From positions 1,012,057 to 1,076,056 of the forward strand of contig MU001502.1 of assembly GCA_010093485.1 (NCBI GenBank): 64,000 nt of DNA. The letters are read 5' to 3'. The notes under the pieces are model-generated. The model was not told the origin of the DNA. It searched no databases and was given only the letters and a program-made list of their open reading frames with translations. Shown in pieces: positions 47,210 to 58,579 of this stretch. Made by a program: the position numbers and the translations under genes. This DNA comes from Karstenula rhodostoma CBS 690.94. Its lineage: Eukaryota > Ascomycota > Dothideomycetes > Pleosporales > Didymosphaeriaceae. Positions within the stretch are counted from its first letter, which is position 1. Every line of letters starts with the position of its first letter.

Positions 47210-48462
47210 AGTGCGGTATGGGATGGCAGATTGGGGCGTAGGAATATGTGAGATTTAGGGGATCCTTGAAGGTTTGAGATTGCTGCTGTAAAGAGAATTG
47301 GAGGACAATTCTCCTGATTTGGGGGTATTCTATATTGCCTGGATACTTGGTGTTTGTATTGTCACGAACGCTGCCAGCTAATACATGATACCTACAAAAA
47401 AGGTGTTTTTAGGTGTGAATGTGGCGCTTTGAGTTGTCTTCTTATGGTTGTGCAAACAGTGTAGAACTGTGCTGTGAGATCAATCAAGTTCTGTAAATAT
47501 TTTTATAGACAAATGCTTAGTGAAACTACGGAGCTGGTATCTAGCTAGGATTATAGGTATATCTTGTCAACAGCTTTTCAGAAAGGGCAGACTCCGCGCC
47601 TAAACACTGAGTACGTACCATTCATACATGCCATCATCAGTGTGAGCAGAGAACAAGGCGAACAGCCTCATCACAACCTCTACGGCACCTCCACCCGATC
47701 CACGCTATCCCTCCTATACTTAACCTCACTTCGCCCGTCCCTCCATCTCAGTAGGCTCTCCATTCCTTCCATCAACCATATCATAACCGGGCCGTACTGA
47801 ATTCCTCCCTAAGCCTTAGAATACTCCCTCGAACCGTATATCAACAATACCTTCACAACAGCCAGTCTTGGTGTAAGCCCCATGCAGCTTGGCTACAGAA
47901 CCCTGATCCGAAGCGGGTGCGGATATCCTCATATTTTCGCCCTATGGACTCCTGATCCCTACTGCAGTTGGGTAAGTATTTTATCGCAATTTTGTTGCGT
48001 CTGATAGGCCATGCGAAGCACGGATCAGGGCCCCACCCCGATGCGGATGCGGGTACCCCTCGACTTTGCCTACATAGACCAGCGCGTCAGTATTGAAACG
48101 AGTGTCACAGATCCACGGCTTGGGTCTTTGAGGAAATATATCAGCTTCGTACATCACGCGTGTCGCCGTTGTAGTTCACGTGAAGCCACATATGCGAGAG
48201 AATAATCCAGTCTGCTGAGGGGATGCGTGATTCCACAAAATAGGCACAAGATTCGTGTGAGAGAAACTCATGGCTATTCCGAAGGAAGTGTGAAATAAGT
48301 ACGTGCATCCCTCGTGTTCCGATGTTCATACTGCAAAAGAAGGAGGCAATGATAGAAAGGACTAGCGCAGCGCTAACCTGAACAAGCAAGGCGTGCTTAG
48401 CGCCTGTGAATGATATCCGACTCATACTTCCCTCGGCAACGATGCGACGCATCGCACTCAAT
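47210..48462. other. Intergenic, no supported gene
   Basis: About 1.25 kb with only short frames. Two imperfect copies of a gatcc/gaagcgggtgcggat-like motif occur near 47907 and 48012. It is otherwise unremarkable and includes the 3' flank of the sugar transporter. Confidence 0.5.
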
Positions 48463-50416
48463 CTACTCCTTTGCCACACTTGCCTCGGTCTGAACCTTCT
48501 CGTTCATAAGGACGTCCACGCGGTGCTCTTTCTCGATATTCTTCCTAGCGTTCGCATCAAGCGTGTTCCGCACACCAACACACTTGTACGTTCCGAACTT
48601 TCTTGCTGGGAGACGTGCGTCGAACATCTCATCAATTTCTTCGAGCGTTCTGTTCTTCACCTCTGGCAGGAAGAAAAACACCCAAACGGCTGCCAAAACG
48701 CAGGATGGAAACCAGATGTAACCGTAGCGCGGTCCCCAATTGAGCGAAGCCGGGTTGATGAAGTATGGCGCAGTGAAGGTTGTGAGCCAAGCGCCAGCGA
48801 ACCCAACAGCTGCGGCCATACCGAAGGTGTGCGAGCGAAGGCGCTGCGTGGGGATCTCGCCGCCTGCCAGCCAAGCATAGGTTGCGATGAGACCATTGTA
48901 GCTGAACATGTATAGTGACGAAAGGGCGACAATGATTCTACCCGTACTCTTTGTTCCTGGTTGCTTGTCGTATACGATGGCGATGATGATTTGGAGGATG
49001 CCGCAGACGAGAAGGCCGGTCATGAGCAGGACGCGACGATTGCCAAACTTGACGATGATGAGGGAGTTCGCGATGATGGCTAGGATGCCGATGCAGCTAA
49101 GCACGTTCGACATAGCGAAAGGGTTCGAGACCTTCGCCATGGTCAGGAAATAGGCTTTGTACGCTGTGCAGAAATCAGTAAAGGCATCGCAACCTCCGTG
49201 AATAGGCATTTCTCACCGATGACGAACATTGCGCCTGACGAAGCTTGAAGTGAGACCGCGCCGATAGCGAGGAGCGTCCGCCGTCGATCAACGGGATTCT
49301 TAACCATGTCAACCCATCCCACACCAGAGCTCATCTCTTTTTCCTTGTCAATGGCTGCCCTGATCTCCGCAGCTTCGGAAGCTGTATCGTAGCCGTCGGG
49401 TCTTAGCCAATCAAGTGACTTCTTTCCTTCTTCGTATCTTCCTTGCAGGATCAGCCAGCGAGGCGATTCAGGTATGAACTTGATAAAACCACTCTGTCAG
49501 CTCACTGGCTTCTGATGTGGTGAGGACGACTTACCAGCATGCCGATGGAGAGAAGGAAGGGAACAATGTAAATAAGCCCAAGCGGGATGAGGTATGAGGA
49601 CTTGTCCGGACGTTTCGCGGTGGCCCAATCTACTATAGTACCGATCAAAGTACCCTATAGAGCGTTAGCTAATGTCTTCCGTTCGAGTCGCGATGCATAC
49701 GAAAGAAGTGAAGAACTGGAATCCGGTCAAGAACAGTCCACGGAACTTGGCTGTGCCTAAATAGAGGGGTAAAAAGTCAGTGAAAAGGTCAAAAGTAGAG
49801 GTGATCAGGTGGAGGGTGGGTGTTTCAGCTTGGCTCGTAATAAATATCTGACAATTTCAGACGTCAACGATAGCAGCAACACCCACTTGTATTCTCTCTA
49901 GGAAGGCCGTGCTATATCCAGTATACTTACTGCTCTCTTGTATGTATAACTGCGAGAAGGTCATAAAGTACCCGTTGGCGAATCCAATTACAAGTCGACC
50001 AACATAGAGAGCGCCGATGTGCGTGGTTGTCATCATGATGATATTGGCGACGCAGCAGGTTACGCAAGCGACCCAGAGGCAAGCTCTTCGACCAAGCCTG
50101 TTCGCGACGAGACCTGCCGTACCAGAGCTGAGGAAGGCACCTAGCGTCATAAGGGACGAAATCAACTGCTGTCTCTCAGTCGTGATGTTCCAGCCCGACG
50201 GGGACGAAGACGTCCGGTAACCGTAGATCTGGATAGCGTCAACACGCGTTGCAACGTACGCGAAAAGCAGCATACCTTTAGAAAGCCCACCATGGCTTGC
50301 AACCCACCGATCATTCCAAAATCAATACCATACTGAAAGGGACTCAAGATCATGACCCCACAAGCGAGGAACAACCGCCAATGCGTCGTCCATGTCTCTT
50401 TCTTCACATGTGCCAT
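48463..50416 (-). CDS. MFS sugar transporter (SP family)
   Basis: Six exons, complement(48463..49163, 49217..49478, 49535..49654, 49701..49756, 49931..50228, 50276..50416), encode 525 aa. Sugar porter hallmarks: GIDFGMIGGLQAM in helix 1, GLVANRLGRRACLW (loop 2-3 motif), IPESPRWLILQGRYEEGKKS after helix 6, KFGNRRVLLMTGLLVCG in loop 8-9, and LPEVKNRTLEEIDEMFDARL at the end. These fit fungal alpha-glucoside/lactose-type and general hexose permeases at the plasma membrane; the substrate is not decidable. Every splice junction restores a conserved segment in frame. Intron 2 is longer (174 nt) than the others (46-56 nt). The start is the ATG of MAHVKKETWTTHWRLF. Confidence 0.93.
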
Positions 50417-52244
50417 GTTCACGTCGAGTAAGGACGCAAGCTCGGCGGTACATCAGGATGCACTGCTTCGCGGATGCAGCCCTTTAAAGGTGTCGATCAG
50501 CCAGGATCATCTGTGCCCAGGCCATAGATACAGAATCCATTTAGCCATTTGCCGAACGCCATGCCAAGTCGCCTGTGCATCCAAAGGAAAAACAGTTGCG
50601 GAGACCCCACAAAGGGAACGTGCTAACGTGTTGTCGAGGCGGAGACGGCTTGGCACTCTATCTAGGTGGATGTGGGGAAGATGAGATGGGTGAAGGTGCA
50701 AGTCTACTGCACAGAAGAACGAGCACACCGCCTCTGCCCGAAGTGGCAGGGTAGACTAGGTGCAGGGTTTTCCGTGCGTCGTATGTCCTGACCAGGCGCA
50801 GGGGGTGCTGGTGGTAACATGGTCTGTCGAGTGCTCCACGAGCATGTCCGCAACCCACATTCGCGCGGCTTGTTGTCGCCTGGCGTTGTCGTGGAAGCTT
50901 TCCACGCCAGAATCGCTGTCAGCGACAAGAAATGGTGTCCCGGCAGTTCAGTCTCTTCCTTCGGTGCCGCTGATGCGCGTGGATGGTGGCTAGGATCTCT
51001 TGGAACTGTGCCCATGAATCATTGGGAGGAAGCGCGGAGCGTTTTCGGCTTAGGCTGTCCCAGTTTCCACGGCATTGGAGGCGAACGCGACGACGACGCT
51101 CGACACACGAGCATATTGACAGAAGGCCAGTTGATTTGAATTGGATTGAATTGATGGCTGATGAAACTGCACGTCGCCACTGTAGCCGTGAGGCAGCGAG
51201 TCGTGACTTCTGACAGCGTGATGGAGCCTGGCGTGTGGATAGAGAAGACGCTGCGGAAGGGAGACTGGAAGGGGGCACTCACAAAGTTCCATTGCTAGAA
51301 GAAATGAGGAGATACAGACATGCAAGAGATGGGAATGCAAGCGCTGGCTACGAGAGGGCAAGAGGGCAAGAGGGCAAGAGGGCAAGAGGGCAATGGGTGA
51401 CCTGGTGAGGCGGCAACAGCGACCGCGAGTGCCAAGGCTGTACTGCGGAAGGAGCGCGACCTTGATGCCACGGGAGAGCTGCGCAGAGGACAAACATCTC
51501 GTTCGCAAAGCCGTCTGAACTTGCATCAAACTTGCATCAGTCCTCGTGCCGTCCTGCGCGGGTTGCTGCCCTCGAATGCGCCGCCGTCAGTCAACATCAC
51601 ACAGCCCACGCCTGCGCCCGCGCCTGTCTGCATCTATTCACCGCAGGCACGGGGCTGTTCAGAAATCTCGGCCTTCTATACGCGAGACGTCACGTTGGCA
51701 AATACTCCGAGGTCCTGCGATTCGTTCGACGATTGGTAGTCAGTCGGAGCAGCCAAACGGCCCTCCACGACCTTCCCGCATCGCAAGACCTACCATAATT
51801 CCGCCTCTTCCCATGCAGATCTGTCACTCAAGCTGGCCACAAAACAATAGCGTCTAGCTATTGTCTGCCAAAGGCACGCGTCGTTGCCTGCTACAATTGT
51901 GGCCGTTATTCACTCGGAGACCTAGCAACGACCCACCTTTTCCATCGTGAGTAAGGATCTGAGCCAATCAGACCCGTCAACGGATCTCGTCGAAGTGGCT
52001 GGGAGAGCTTCAGCATTGTCACAATAGCAAGACTGGAGTGAGTGCACTGACCAGCATTGGCAAGTTACGTTTCCTCGAGCTGTTCACTTGAGCGCCCCAC
52101 TCGCGGTATAAAACGCTGCCTGCGCTCTCTTGCAATCTTTCCTCAAACACCAGATTCTTCACTTTGTGCTGACTTCAACTTGCTTAACACAACTTGTTAC
52201 GCATCTTACCTTATCATCCTTCACCTCGCCTGACCTCTTTTGAG
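50417..52244. other. Large divergent intergenic region
   Basis: 1.8 kb between the sugar transporter and the repeat-rich membrane protein genes. It contains five perfect tandem copies of AGAGGGCA (51353-51392) and several overlapping non-coding frames. A TATA-like ggtataaaac lies at about 52106, some 140 bp before the downstream ATG, followed by a pyrimidine-rich leader. Confidence 0.6.
51353..51392. repeat. 8-bp tandem repeat AGAGGGCA x5
   Basis: Five exact head-to-tail copies. The length is not a multiple of three and there is no coding context. Confidence 0.9.
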
Positions 52245-53677
52245 ATGGACTCACCTCTCTCTCCCGTCCGCGGCGGCTTCGCCCAAGATATCGTTCGGAA
52301 CCACAAGGATTCCGACACTCAAGTTCCGGACGCGGCTGGCCAGTCCATTGTCGCCGCCGGTGACCTCCGCATTACGGGTTACATCATCCATTACTTGAAT
52401 CAGTTCCTCATCGCTATCGACCTCATCGCCGGCTTGATCATCCTCGGCCGCGACACCTTCATGAATGCCATGGTCGAGTATATCAATGCCGCCTTCCATA
52501 TTTCCATGGATACACTCCATGTTGACAAGAACATGGATACTGCTCACGCGAAGGGTCTGCTTCTCCAAGCAGTCACCATCATCACGACCACCATCGCCAC
52601 CCACTGGATCTTCATGGCATGGGTATTCATCATCGTCGCCTCTCTTGCAGTCGCAGCTTACCTTACGATGTCCATCAAGCTCCTTGGCCATGTCGACACC
52701 GAGATCGTCGCTAAAAAGGTTATGCTACTCATCGAAGCTCCTCCGACTACCATTGACTCCGCCGTCGAGGCGCCCATCACTGACATTCTTGTCACTAAGG
52801 CCGTCACTATCAACACCGAGGTCGTCGCCAAAAAGGTCATGCTACTCATCGAAGCTCCCCCGACTACCATTGATTCCGCTGTCGAGGCGCCCATCACTGG
52901 CGTTCTCACCACCAAGGACGTTACTATTGACACCAAGGCTCCCACCAAGGACGTCACCATCGACACCAAGGCTCCCATCACTAAGGAAGTCACCGTCGAT
53001 GCCGATGCTCCCACCACCAAGGATGCTTCNNNNNNNNNNNNNNNNNNNNNNNNNNNNNNNNNNNNNNNNNNNNNNNNNNNNNNNNNNNNNNNNNNNNNNN
53101 NNNNNNNNNNNNNNNNNNNNNNNNNNNNNNNNNNNNNNNNNNNNNNNNNGCCGATGCTCCCACCACCAAGGATGCTTCCAGGAACGTACCTCCGCATCTC
53201 CGTAAGAAGAAGAACGCCACCCCTGCTGCCGAGTCCAAGGTTACCAAGACTGTCGACTCCAAGACCACCGGCAAGACCGTCGATGTAGCCGGTCCTAGTG
53301 GATCTTCTACTGACCTCAAGGCCACCGCTCCAGGCTTCGGCGTCCTTCGTGGCAACAAGAACGCGACCACTTCCGGTGTCAAGCCTATCAAGGCTACCAG
53401 CTCTACCGCCATCAGTGACCAGAAGCGCTCCCGTCGTGCGCGTGCCAGCCACCCTCAGCGTCGCAACTTCAACAAGTTCAGGCCGACTCAGCCTATCGAG
53501 CGTGGCGCCCACACCGAGCGTGCAACCCTCGGCGGATGGGGCGACGTGCTGACTACCGTTCGCAAGGATGACATTGCCATTCGTGCAGCCAATGAGGCCA
53601 AGGCCGAAGCTACGAAGCACCTGGAGCCAGGCGAGTGGACTACCAAGTTCGCGCCGCGAGCGACCAAGACTTCTTAG
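52245..53677 (+). CDS. Repeat-containing membrane protein, unknown, interrupted by gap
   Basis: Starts MDSPLSPVRGGFAQDIV. The N-terminal part has hydrophobic segments (FLIAIDLIAGLIILG; ATHWIFMAWVFIIVASLAVA), followed by tandem repeats and a basic C-terminus (SDQKRSRRARASHPQRRNF, ATLGGWGDVLTTVRKDD). Two 39-codon repeats (52698-52814, 52815-52931; TEIVAKKVMLLIEAPPTTID and TEVVAKKVMLLIEAPPTTID) differ mostly at third positions. Shorter T-K-D-V-T-I-D-T-K-A-P units then run into 120 N (53030-53149). The reading frame before and after the gap is out of register by the N count, so the true gap length differs. The protein is not recognised. Codon use is highly biased, suggesting strong expression. 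Confidence 0.6.
53001..53178. repeat. Collapsed coding tandem repeat with N gap
   Basis: The 29 bases before the gap (53001-53029) are repeated exactly after it (53150-53178), the typical look of an assembly that failed to cross a tandem array. The 120 N are a placeholder. Confidence 0.85.
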
Positions 53678-54296
53678 AACAGAAGGCCGGACGATACATC
53701 ACATATGGATGATGCACTGTCGAGATTGAGTCTAGGAGCTTGGGGCATACCCTGTGGAGGACCTGGAACTTGTTATTGTCTTTGAGAAGAGCTTATTCAG
53801 TCTCTTCAGTTGGCCAGAGTTGATCCAAGGGTCAAGATCAGATTGCTCCGCATAGCAGACGTGTCAGGCTTGAGTGTTGGTCATTCGACATTTGCTACGC
53901 AGGGTCAGACACACTCGGAGTTGAATCGTCGTGGTTGGTCACTTGTACGACTCTAAATAGATGAATTGAATCGAAATTTCCTAATCGATTTTACTTGTTG
54001 CGAACCCGGTGCAAACATAGCATGTGTGACGTGAAGCACCGTGTTGCTGTTCATCCAAGCTTCCATATCAGGTTAGGGCGAACGAGAGGGCCCATCTCGA
54101 CGAGTGCACGTTGGTTGTCGATGCTGCGAAGACAACCCTACAAAGGTACCAACTGCAGAAGATGACCTGGTAAAAACGCTTAGGTGGGTCCACGTCGCGG
54201 CTGTGCACAAGAGGCTGCTCCTGACATGCTCCAGCACGCGTCGCCGATGCCTCTGGTGATCGATCCCGCGCCGCACGTTATGTATCCGCGATTGAC
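53678..54296. other. Intergenic, no supported gene
   Basis: 3' flank of the repeat protein gene and promoter of the HemK-HTH gene. Nothing else seen. Confidence 0.5.
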
Positions 54297-56184
54297 ATGC
54301 CGCGCATCCCGACATCTGCACTCCGCAAAGCGTGCGCGATAGATGCGCTCCTCCCACGCCTCCTTGCTCCCTGCCGCGACTTGCGCGCCGCCCAAAACGA
54401 GCTGCGCTGGCTGCGTGAGCACGTCGACAAGGTGGCCGAAGCCCGGCGCGCACACGGCGACACCGTCTCCAAAAGCGCGTTTCTACGCGATTTGGTGAAG
54501 CAGAGGGCGTCCGGAAAGCCGCTGCAGTACTTGCTGGGCACAGAATTCTTTGGCGACCTTGAGATCCGCTGTCGGCCCGGTGTGCTCATCCCGAGGTGAG
54601 TCTCGCGGCGGCGGCGCATGCAAGACGGCGCGTGACTAAGACGCATACAGGCAGGATACAGCGACGGCGGTGCAGCGCCTCGTGCGTCTGGTCCGCAAGG
54701 CGCAGAATCTCTCGAGCGAGCTGCGCGTGCTGGACCTCTGCACTGGCACAGGCTGCATCCCTCTCCTCTTCCACCACGAACTCTACGCCGCGCGCGCTGA
54801 TATCGAGCTCCGCGCCCTCGGCATCGACATCTCAGACAAAGCGCTGCGGCTGGCTGACCACAACCATGATCGCCTCCGCAGGGACAAGACGTGGGCGGAC
54901 AAGGGCTCCATGCGCTACATGCAGGCCGACGTCCTTGCCAACCCCTTCGCAGATGCTATAGCAAACCGAGGACGGGTTGCGGTATCGACCGCTCTGCGCC
55001 ATGCCAGGCTTCCGCATATATGGGACATCCTCATCTCGAACCCGCCATACATTTCGCCTGCAGGATATTGGAAGACCACGACGCGTTCCGTGCGTGGCTT
55101 CGAGCCAAAGCTCGCCTTGGTACCTCCGCTGAAAACTGGCAACAGCGATGCCGAGCATGGCGATAGATTCTACCTCCCCATCCTTAACATAGCGATTGAG
55201 GTCGAGGCAAAGATTGTGCTGCTGGAGGTCGCAGATCTCGACCAAGCGCTGCGCGTCGCGCGTGCTGCGCAGGCTTTGCGTCTCTTCGACGGCATCGAGA
55301 TCTGGCGGGAGCAGCCGGATGAGCCTGACTCTCCGTCACCCGAAACTGCGGGATTCCGTGTGCTCGGTCAAGGCAATGCGCGATCAGTGGTTTGCTGGCG
55401 CGGTACAGGTGCTGCTTGGCTCGGAAAGAGCGAGCGAGCATGCGCGTATGAGGATGTTGCTCTCCCTGATGCATCACTTGGTGCTCGATTCCAAGTTGCA
55501 CCCGTTAGTGGACTTCATCAAAGTGAGATGTTGCACCCATACTGGGTCAAGCATCTGAACGAACAGCAAAAGGCCGTGAAGCACAATGTATGGCGGGACC
55601 TTGAAACAACCGCAGTCCGTCCCGATGTACCAGAGGAGCGACCCGTGAACCGACTTACCACGGAAGAGCGAAAAGAACGCATTATACAGGAGTATCTGAA
55701 CGGGTCGACTTTGCGGACAATTACAGATGCTTGGGGAATCACCCCGTGCACCCTTTACAGATACTTGGATCGTTCCTCGGTTCAAACCCGAGGCTATCCA
55801 AAACGTCTCACTAAAGAGCAGCAAAAACTTCTTGTTCAGTACTACAAAGATGGGTGGAAGATGAAAGCAATTGCAGATGTTTTCAAAATCCATCCTAGCA
55901 CCGTGCACATGTATTTGGATCGTTGCTCAGTCCCTCGGCGTCCCGGGCGAGGCAAGAGGTTTGTCCTCAATGAAGAGCAGCACAGACAGCTTGTACAATA
56001 CTACAAAGATGGGTGGACCATGGAGGCAATTGCTGATACTTTGGGAATCTGTAAGTCAACCGGGTACAAATACTTGGATCGTCCCTTGGGCTCTTTAACT
56101 GAGAGCAAAAATCCCCTTCACGAAAAGAGAAGCAGAACAAGAAGGCGCAGTGCAAGTGAGACGGTGGAAGTCAAGCACAAGTAG
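54297..56184 (+). CDS. HemK/Mtq1-type glutamine methyltransferase fused to three HTH repeats
   Basis: Two exons, 54297..54595 and 54651..56184, encode 610 aa. Residues 1-375 or so form a HemK (PrmC/Mtq1) N5-glutamine methyltransferase, which methylates the GGQ motif of release factors, in fungi mainly the mitochondrial one. Visible are the substrate-recognition lead-in GKPLQYLLGTEFFGDLEIRC and VLIPRQDTATAV, the SAM site VLDLCTGTGCIPLLF, and the catalytic NPPY in ILISNPPYISP (residue about 230). After the normal HemK end (RSVVCWRGTG) the frame stays open for about 230 residues. It then carries three homeodomain-like helix-turn-helix units starting near residues 434, 485 and 537: EERKERIIQEYLNGSTLRTI, then QQKLLVQYYKDGWKMKAIAD, then QHRQLVQYYKDGWTMEAIAD, each ending in a YLDR-type box. 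The tail is basic. A real fusion, or a lost stop joining a transposon-derived HTH gene, are both possible. Confidence 0.88.
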
Positions 56185-56877
56185 GCATGAAGCCGTTGGC
56201 GAGGTGTTTGTTGTTATTGTCGACGACTTTCGTAGACGAATTAATCCCGCGCCTATCTTGATGGAGGGAGTATGCTTCCCCATACAAACACCAACATTAC
56301 TATAAACAACAGCCCAGCCTCACCCGTAATTGGAATCGCGACTCTCTCTCGATGCCATGATTCAGATTGCACTATGCCTCGCTCACCCAGAGCATTCGCA
56401 TCTCGCTCCTCGCAGCTTAAACGAGCGAGCGTTAGCATTATTCTCCACTGCACTCAGCGATCCTTTGCGTAGCGGCATACTAAATAAATCCGCCACTTAT
56501 TCGCAGCCCATTGCGAAGGCCTGTTCTGCCTTTCTCGAAAGCCGTGCAAGAATCTCGTTTGGTGCCATCTCTCTACGTCTACGCCCACATCAACCAGCGC
56601 GACAGTAGTGAGATACATGCCGTTCGTTTTACAGCCTCTTTGGTTGGAAATCGCACTGTTCAGATACCCCGTCCGTACTGCTGCGCACATAAGCTATTAC
56701 TCTTGGCCAAGTCCGTAGGGGTGCTTTTACCGCAAAAGGTAGGTAGTACCCTGGACACGGGAATAGCCCCAGCCAAGCAACCACACTCTATAACCACAAT
56801 ACCTGCGCGATGATCCGCGACTGTTGCGAGAGTTTTTCGAGTTGCACTCTGACATTTCTTAGTGACTCGCGTCCAAG
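56185..56877. other. Intergenic, no supported gene
   Basis: About 690 bp between the HemK-HTH gene and the GH5 gene, with overlapping short frames only. It presumably contains the GH5 promoter. Confidence 0.5.
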
Positions 56878-58122
56878 ATGCTACCGAACACACTCTGGAG
56901 CACTCTGTTACTGGCCGCAAGCACAGCTGCACAGTTTACGCCCCTTCACACCTCCTCAAGATGGATCCTCGATTCGAATAACAAGCGTTTCAAGCTACGC
57001 TGCCTCAATTGGGCCGGCCACATGGAAGCCCACCTCCCCGAAGGGTTGCAACATCAACCTGTCAACACGCTCGCGAAATGGGTCGCAGACCAGGATTTTA
57101 ACTGCGTACGACTTACCTTCAGCATCGACATGGCCCTGGACCAAGGCCTCAAAGTATCCGACTCCTTCTCCACGCTTGCAGAGCGTACGGGCGCGCCTGC
57201 CGACGCAGTGGCAGATCTCTGGTCCCGCATAAAAACCAAGAACTCCTGGATCGAAAACATCTCGGTGGGCGAGGGCTTCGGCCACGTCGTCGACGCCCTG
57301 GGCAGCGCCGGCCTGCGTGTCATACTCGACAATCACGTTAGCAAAGCCTCGTGGTGCTGCAACCTCGACGACGGCAACGGCTGGTGGGACGAAGCACCCG
57401 GCTACGTCGATTCCAACTCCCGCTTTTTCAATACGACAAACTGGGTGTCGGGCCTGCGCGCCATGGCCCAATTTTCCGCGACCCACCCCGCCGTCGCGGG
57501 CATCGGCCTGCGGAACGAGATCCGCGAGGTCCCCGTCATCCAGGGACGGGACGCGTGGTACGATTACATCTTGAAGGGCGCGCATGCCGTGTACGACGCC
57601 AACCCAGACCTGCTCATTGCCATGGGTGGTACGCTCTCTAGCACAGATATCTCCTTCCTGCGCACCAAGGCGCTCGACCGGTCTCCCTTCGGGGACAAAA
57701 TCATCTACGAGTGGCACCACTACACATTCACCCCGAACTGGATCGCCTCGTTCAAGTCGTGCGGCATTTGGAAGAGCGTAACGGTGGGCGGGACCTCCGG
57801 CTTTCTGCTTCAACAAGGCAAGGACTACACTGGTCCGCTTTGGCTGAGTGAGTTTGGGTTTAGCCAGGCGGGCGGGCCGCCTGAGCGCCATGGCATCGAG
57901 ACACAGGAAGACTATGATTACTTGACGTGTCTTGTTGAGTATGTGAAGGGCAATGATGGAGATTGGGCGCTGTGGGCGATTCAGGGTAGCTATTATGTGA
58001 GGGACGGGACGGTAGACAAGGATGAAAGTTGGGGTGTGTTGAAGAGTGACTTTTCGGACTGGAGAAACCCGGGGGTAAAGGACGTTATTGTGGACTTGTT
58101 CAAGGTTACACAGGGGCCTTGA
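56878..58122 (+). CDS. Secreted glycoside hydrolase family 5
   Basis: Single exon of 414 aa. The signal peptide covers about residues 1-18 (LLLAASTAAQF). The GH5 (beta/alpha)8 fold is recognisable from LKLRCLNWAG-like strand 1 (RFKLRCLNWAGHMEAHLPEG), FNCVRLTFSIDMALDQG, LGSAGLRVILDNHVS, the acid/base Glu in GIGLRNEIRE, a YEWHHYTFTPNW strand with His and Tyr of the active site, and the nucleophile Glu in PLWLSEFGFS. GH5 enzymes cleave beta-1,4-linked glucans or mannans or related polysaccharides; this sequence resembles the fungal cellulase-like, uncharacterised GH5 group. It acts outside the cell in plant-wall or hyphal-wall breakdown. Confidence 0.92.
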   Translation: MLPNTLWSTLLLAASTAAQFTPLHTSSRWILDSNNKRFKLRCLNWAGHMEAHLPEGLQHQPVNTLAKWVADQDFNCVRLTFSIDMALDQGLKVSDSFSTLAERTGAPADAVADLWSRIKTKNSWIENISVGEGFGHVVDALGSAGLRVILDNHVSKASWCCNLDDGNGWWDEAPGYVDSNSRFFNTTNWVSGLRAMAQFSATHPAVAGIGLRNEIREVPVIQGRDAWYDYILKGAHAVYDANPDLLIAMGGTLSSTDISFLRTKALDRSPFGDKIIYEWHHYTFTPNWIASFKSCGIWKSVTVGGTSGFLLQQGKDYTGPLWLSEFGFSQAGGPPERHGIETQEDYDYLTCLVEYVKGNDGDWALWAIQGSYYVRDGTVDKDESWGVLKSDFSDWRNPGVKDVIVDLFKVTQGP

Positions 58123-58579
58123 ATGGTTGGGAATAAGAGCAGAGAACTCTAATCTCCGGAGATGATGTTGCATTCTAGAGGCAATGCTTTTGCCGTAGCC
58201 AAGCATCTCTCCCACACCTAACATTGATCATTTGCATCGCGTGGATTCCACCTAACTTAGGAACGTTCTATATTATGTATATTTCCGGAACGCTGCTCGA
58301 TGAATCCAATTCACATGGCCTGCCTTGTTTGCCTTGCGAGGTGTCTGGTTTATACGGCTATTGGCCTTTATGCTTTCACAACTGGATTTTGGTCGAGGAA
58401 GTGTCAGTGAAAGATACAGGATTTCTGCCACCTAGACTTCACGTGCTTTTCACTTCCATGGATGGCTTCGTGCAGAACTACCCGCTCAACACTGGTCACC
58501 ACGTTGGATATAAATCCTTCCCTTACTTGAGTACCCACTCGCTCGTCACCCGCAGGACCACTCGAAAATCCAGTGGTCG
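58123..58579. other. Intergenic, no supported gene
   Basis: A 133-codon frame (58224-58625) spans it but overlaps the next gene and has no domain or codon bias. Treated as promoter. Confidence 0.5.

Noticed and set aside
56995..58224. 409-codon minus-strand frame
   Set aside because: Antisense to the GH5 gene, whose sense frame has a signal peptide and catalytic motifs.
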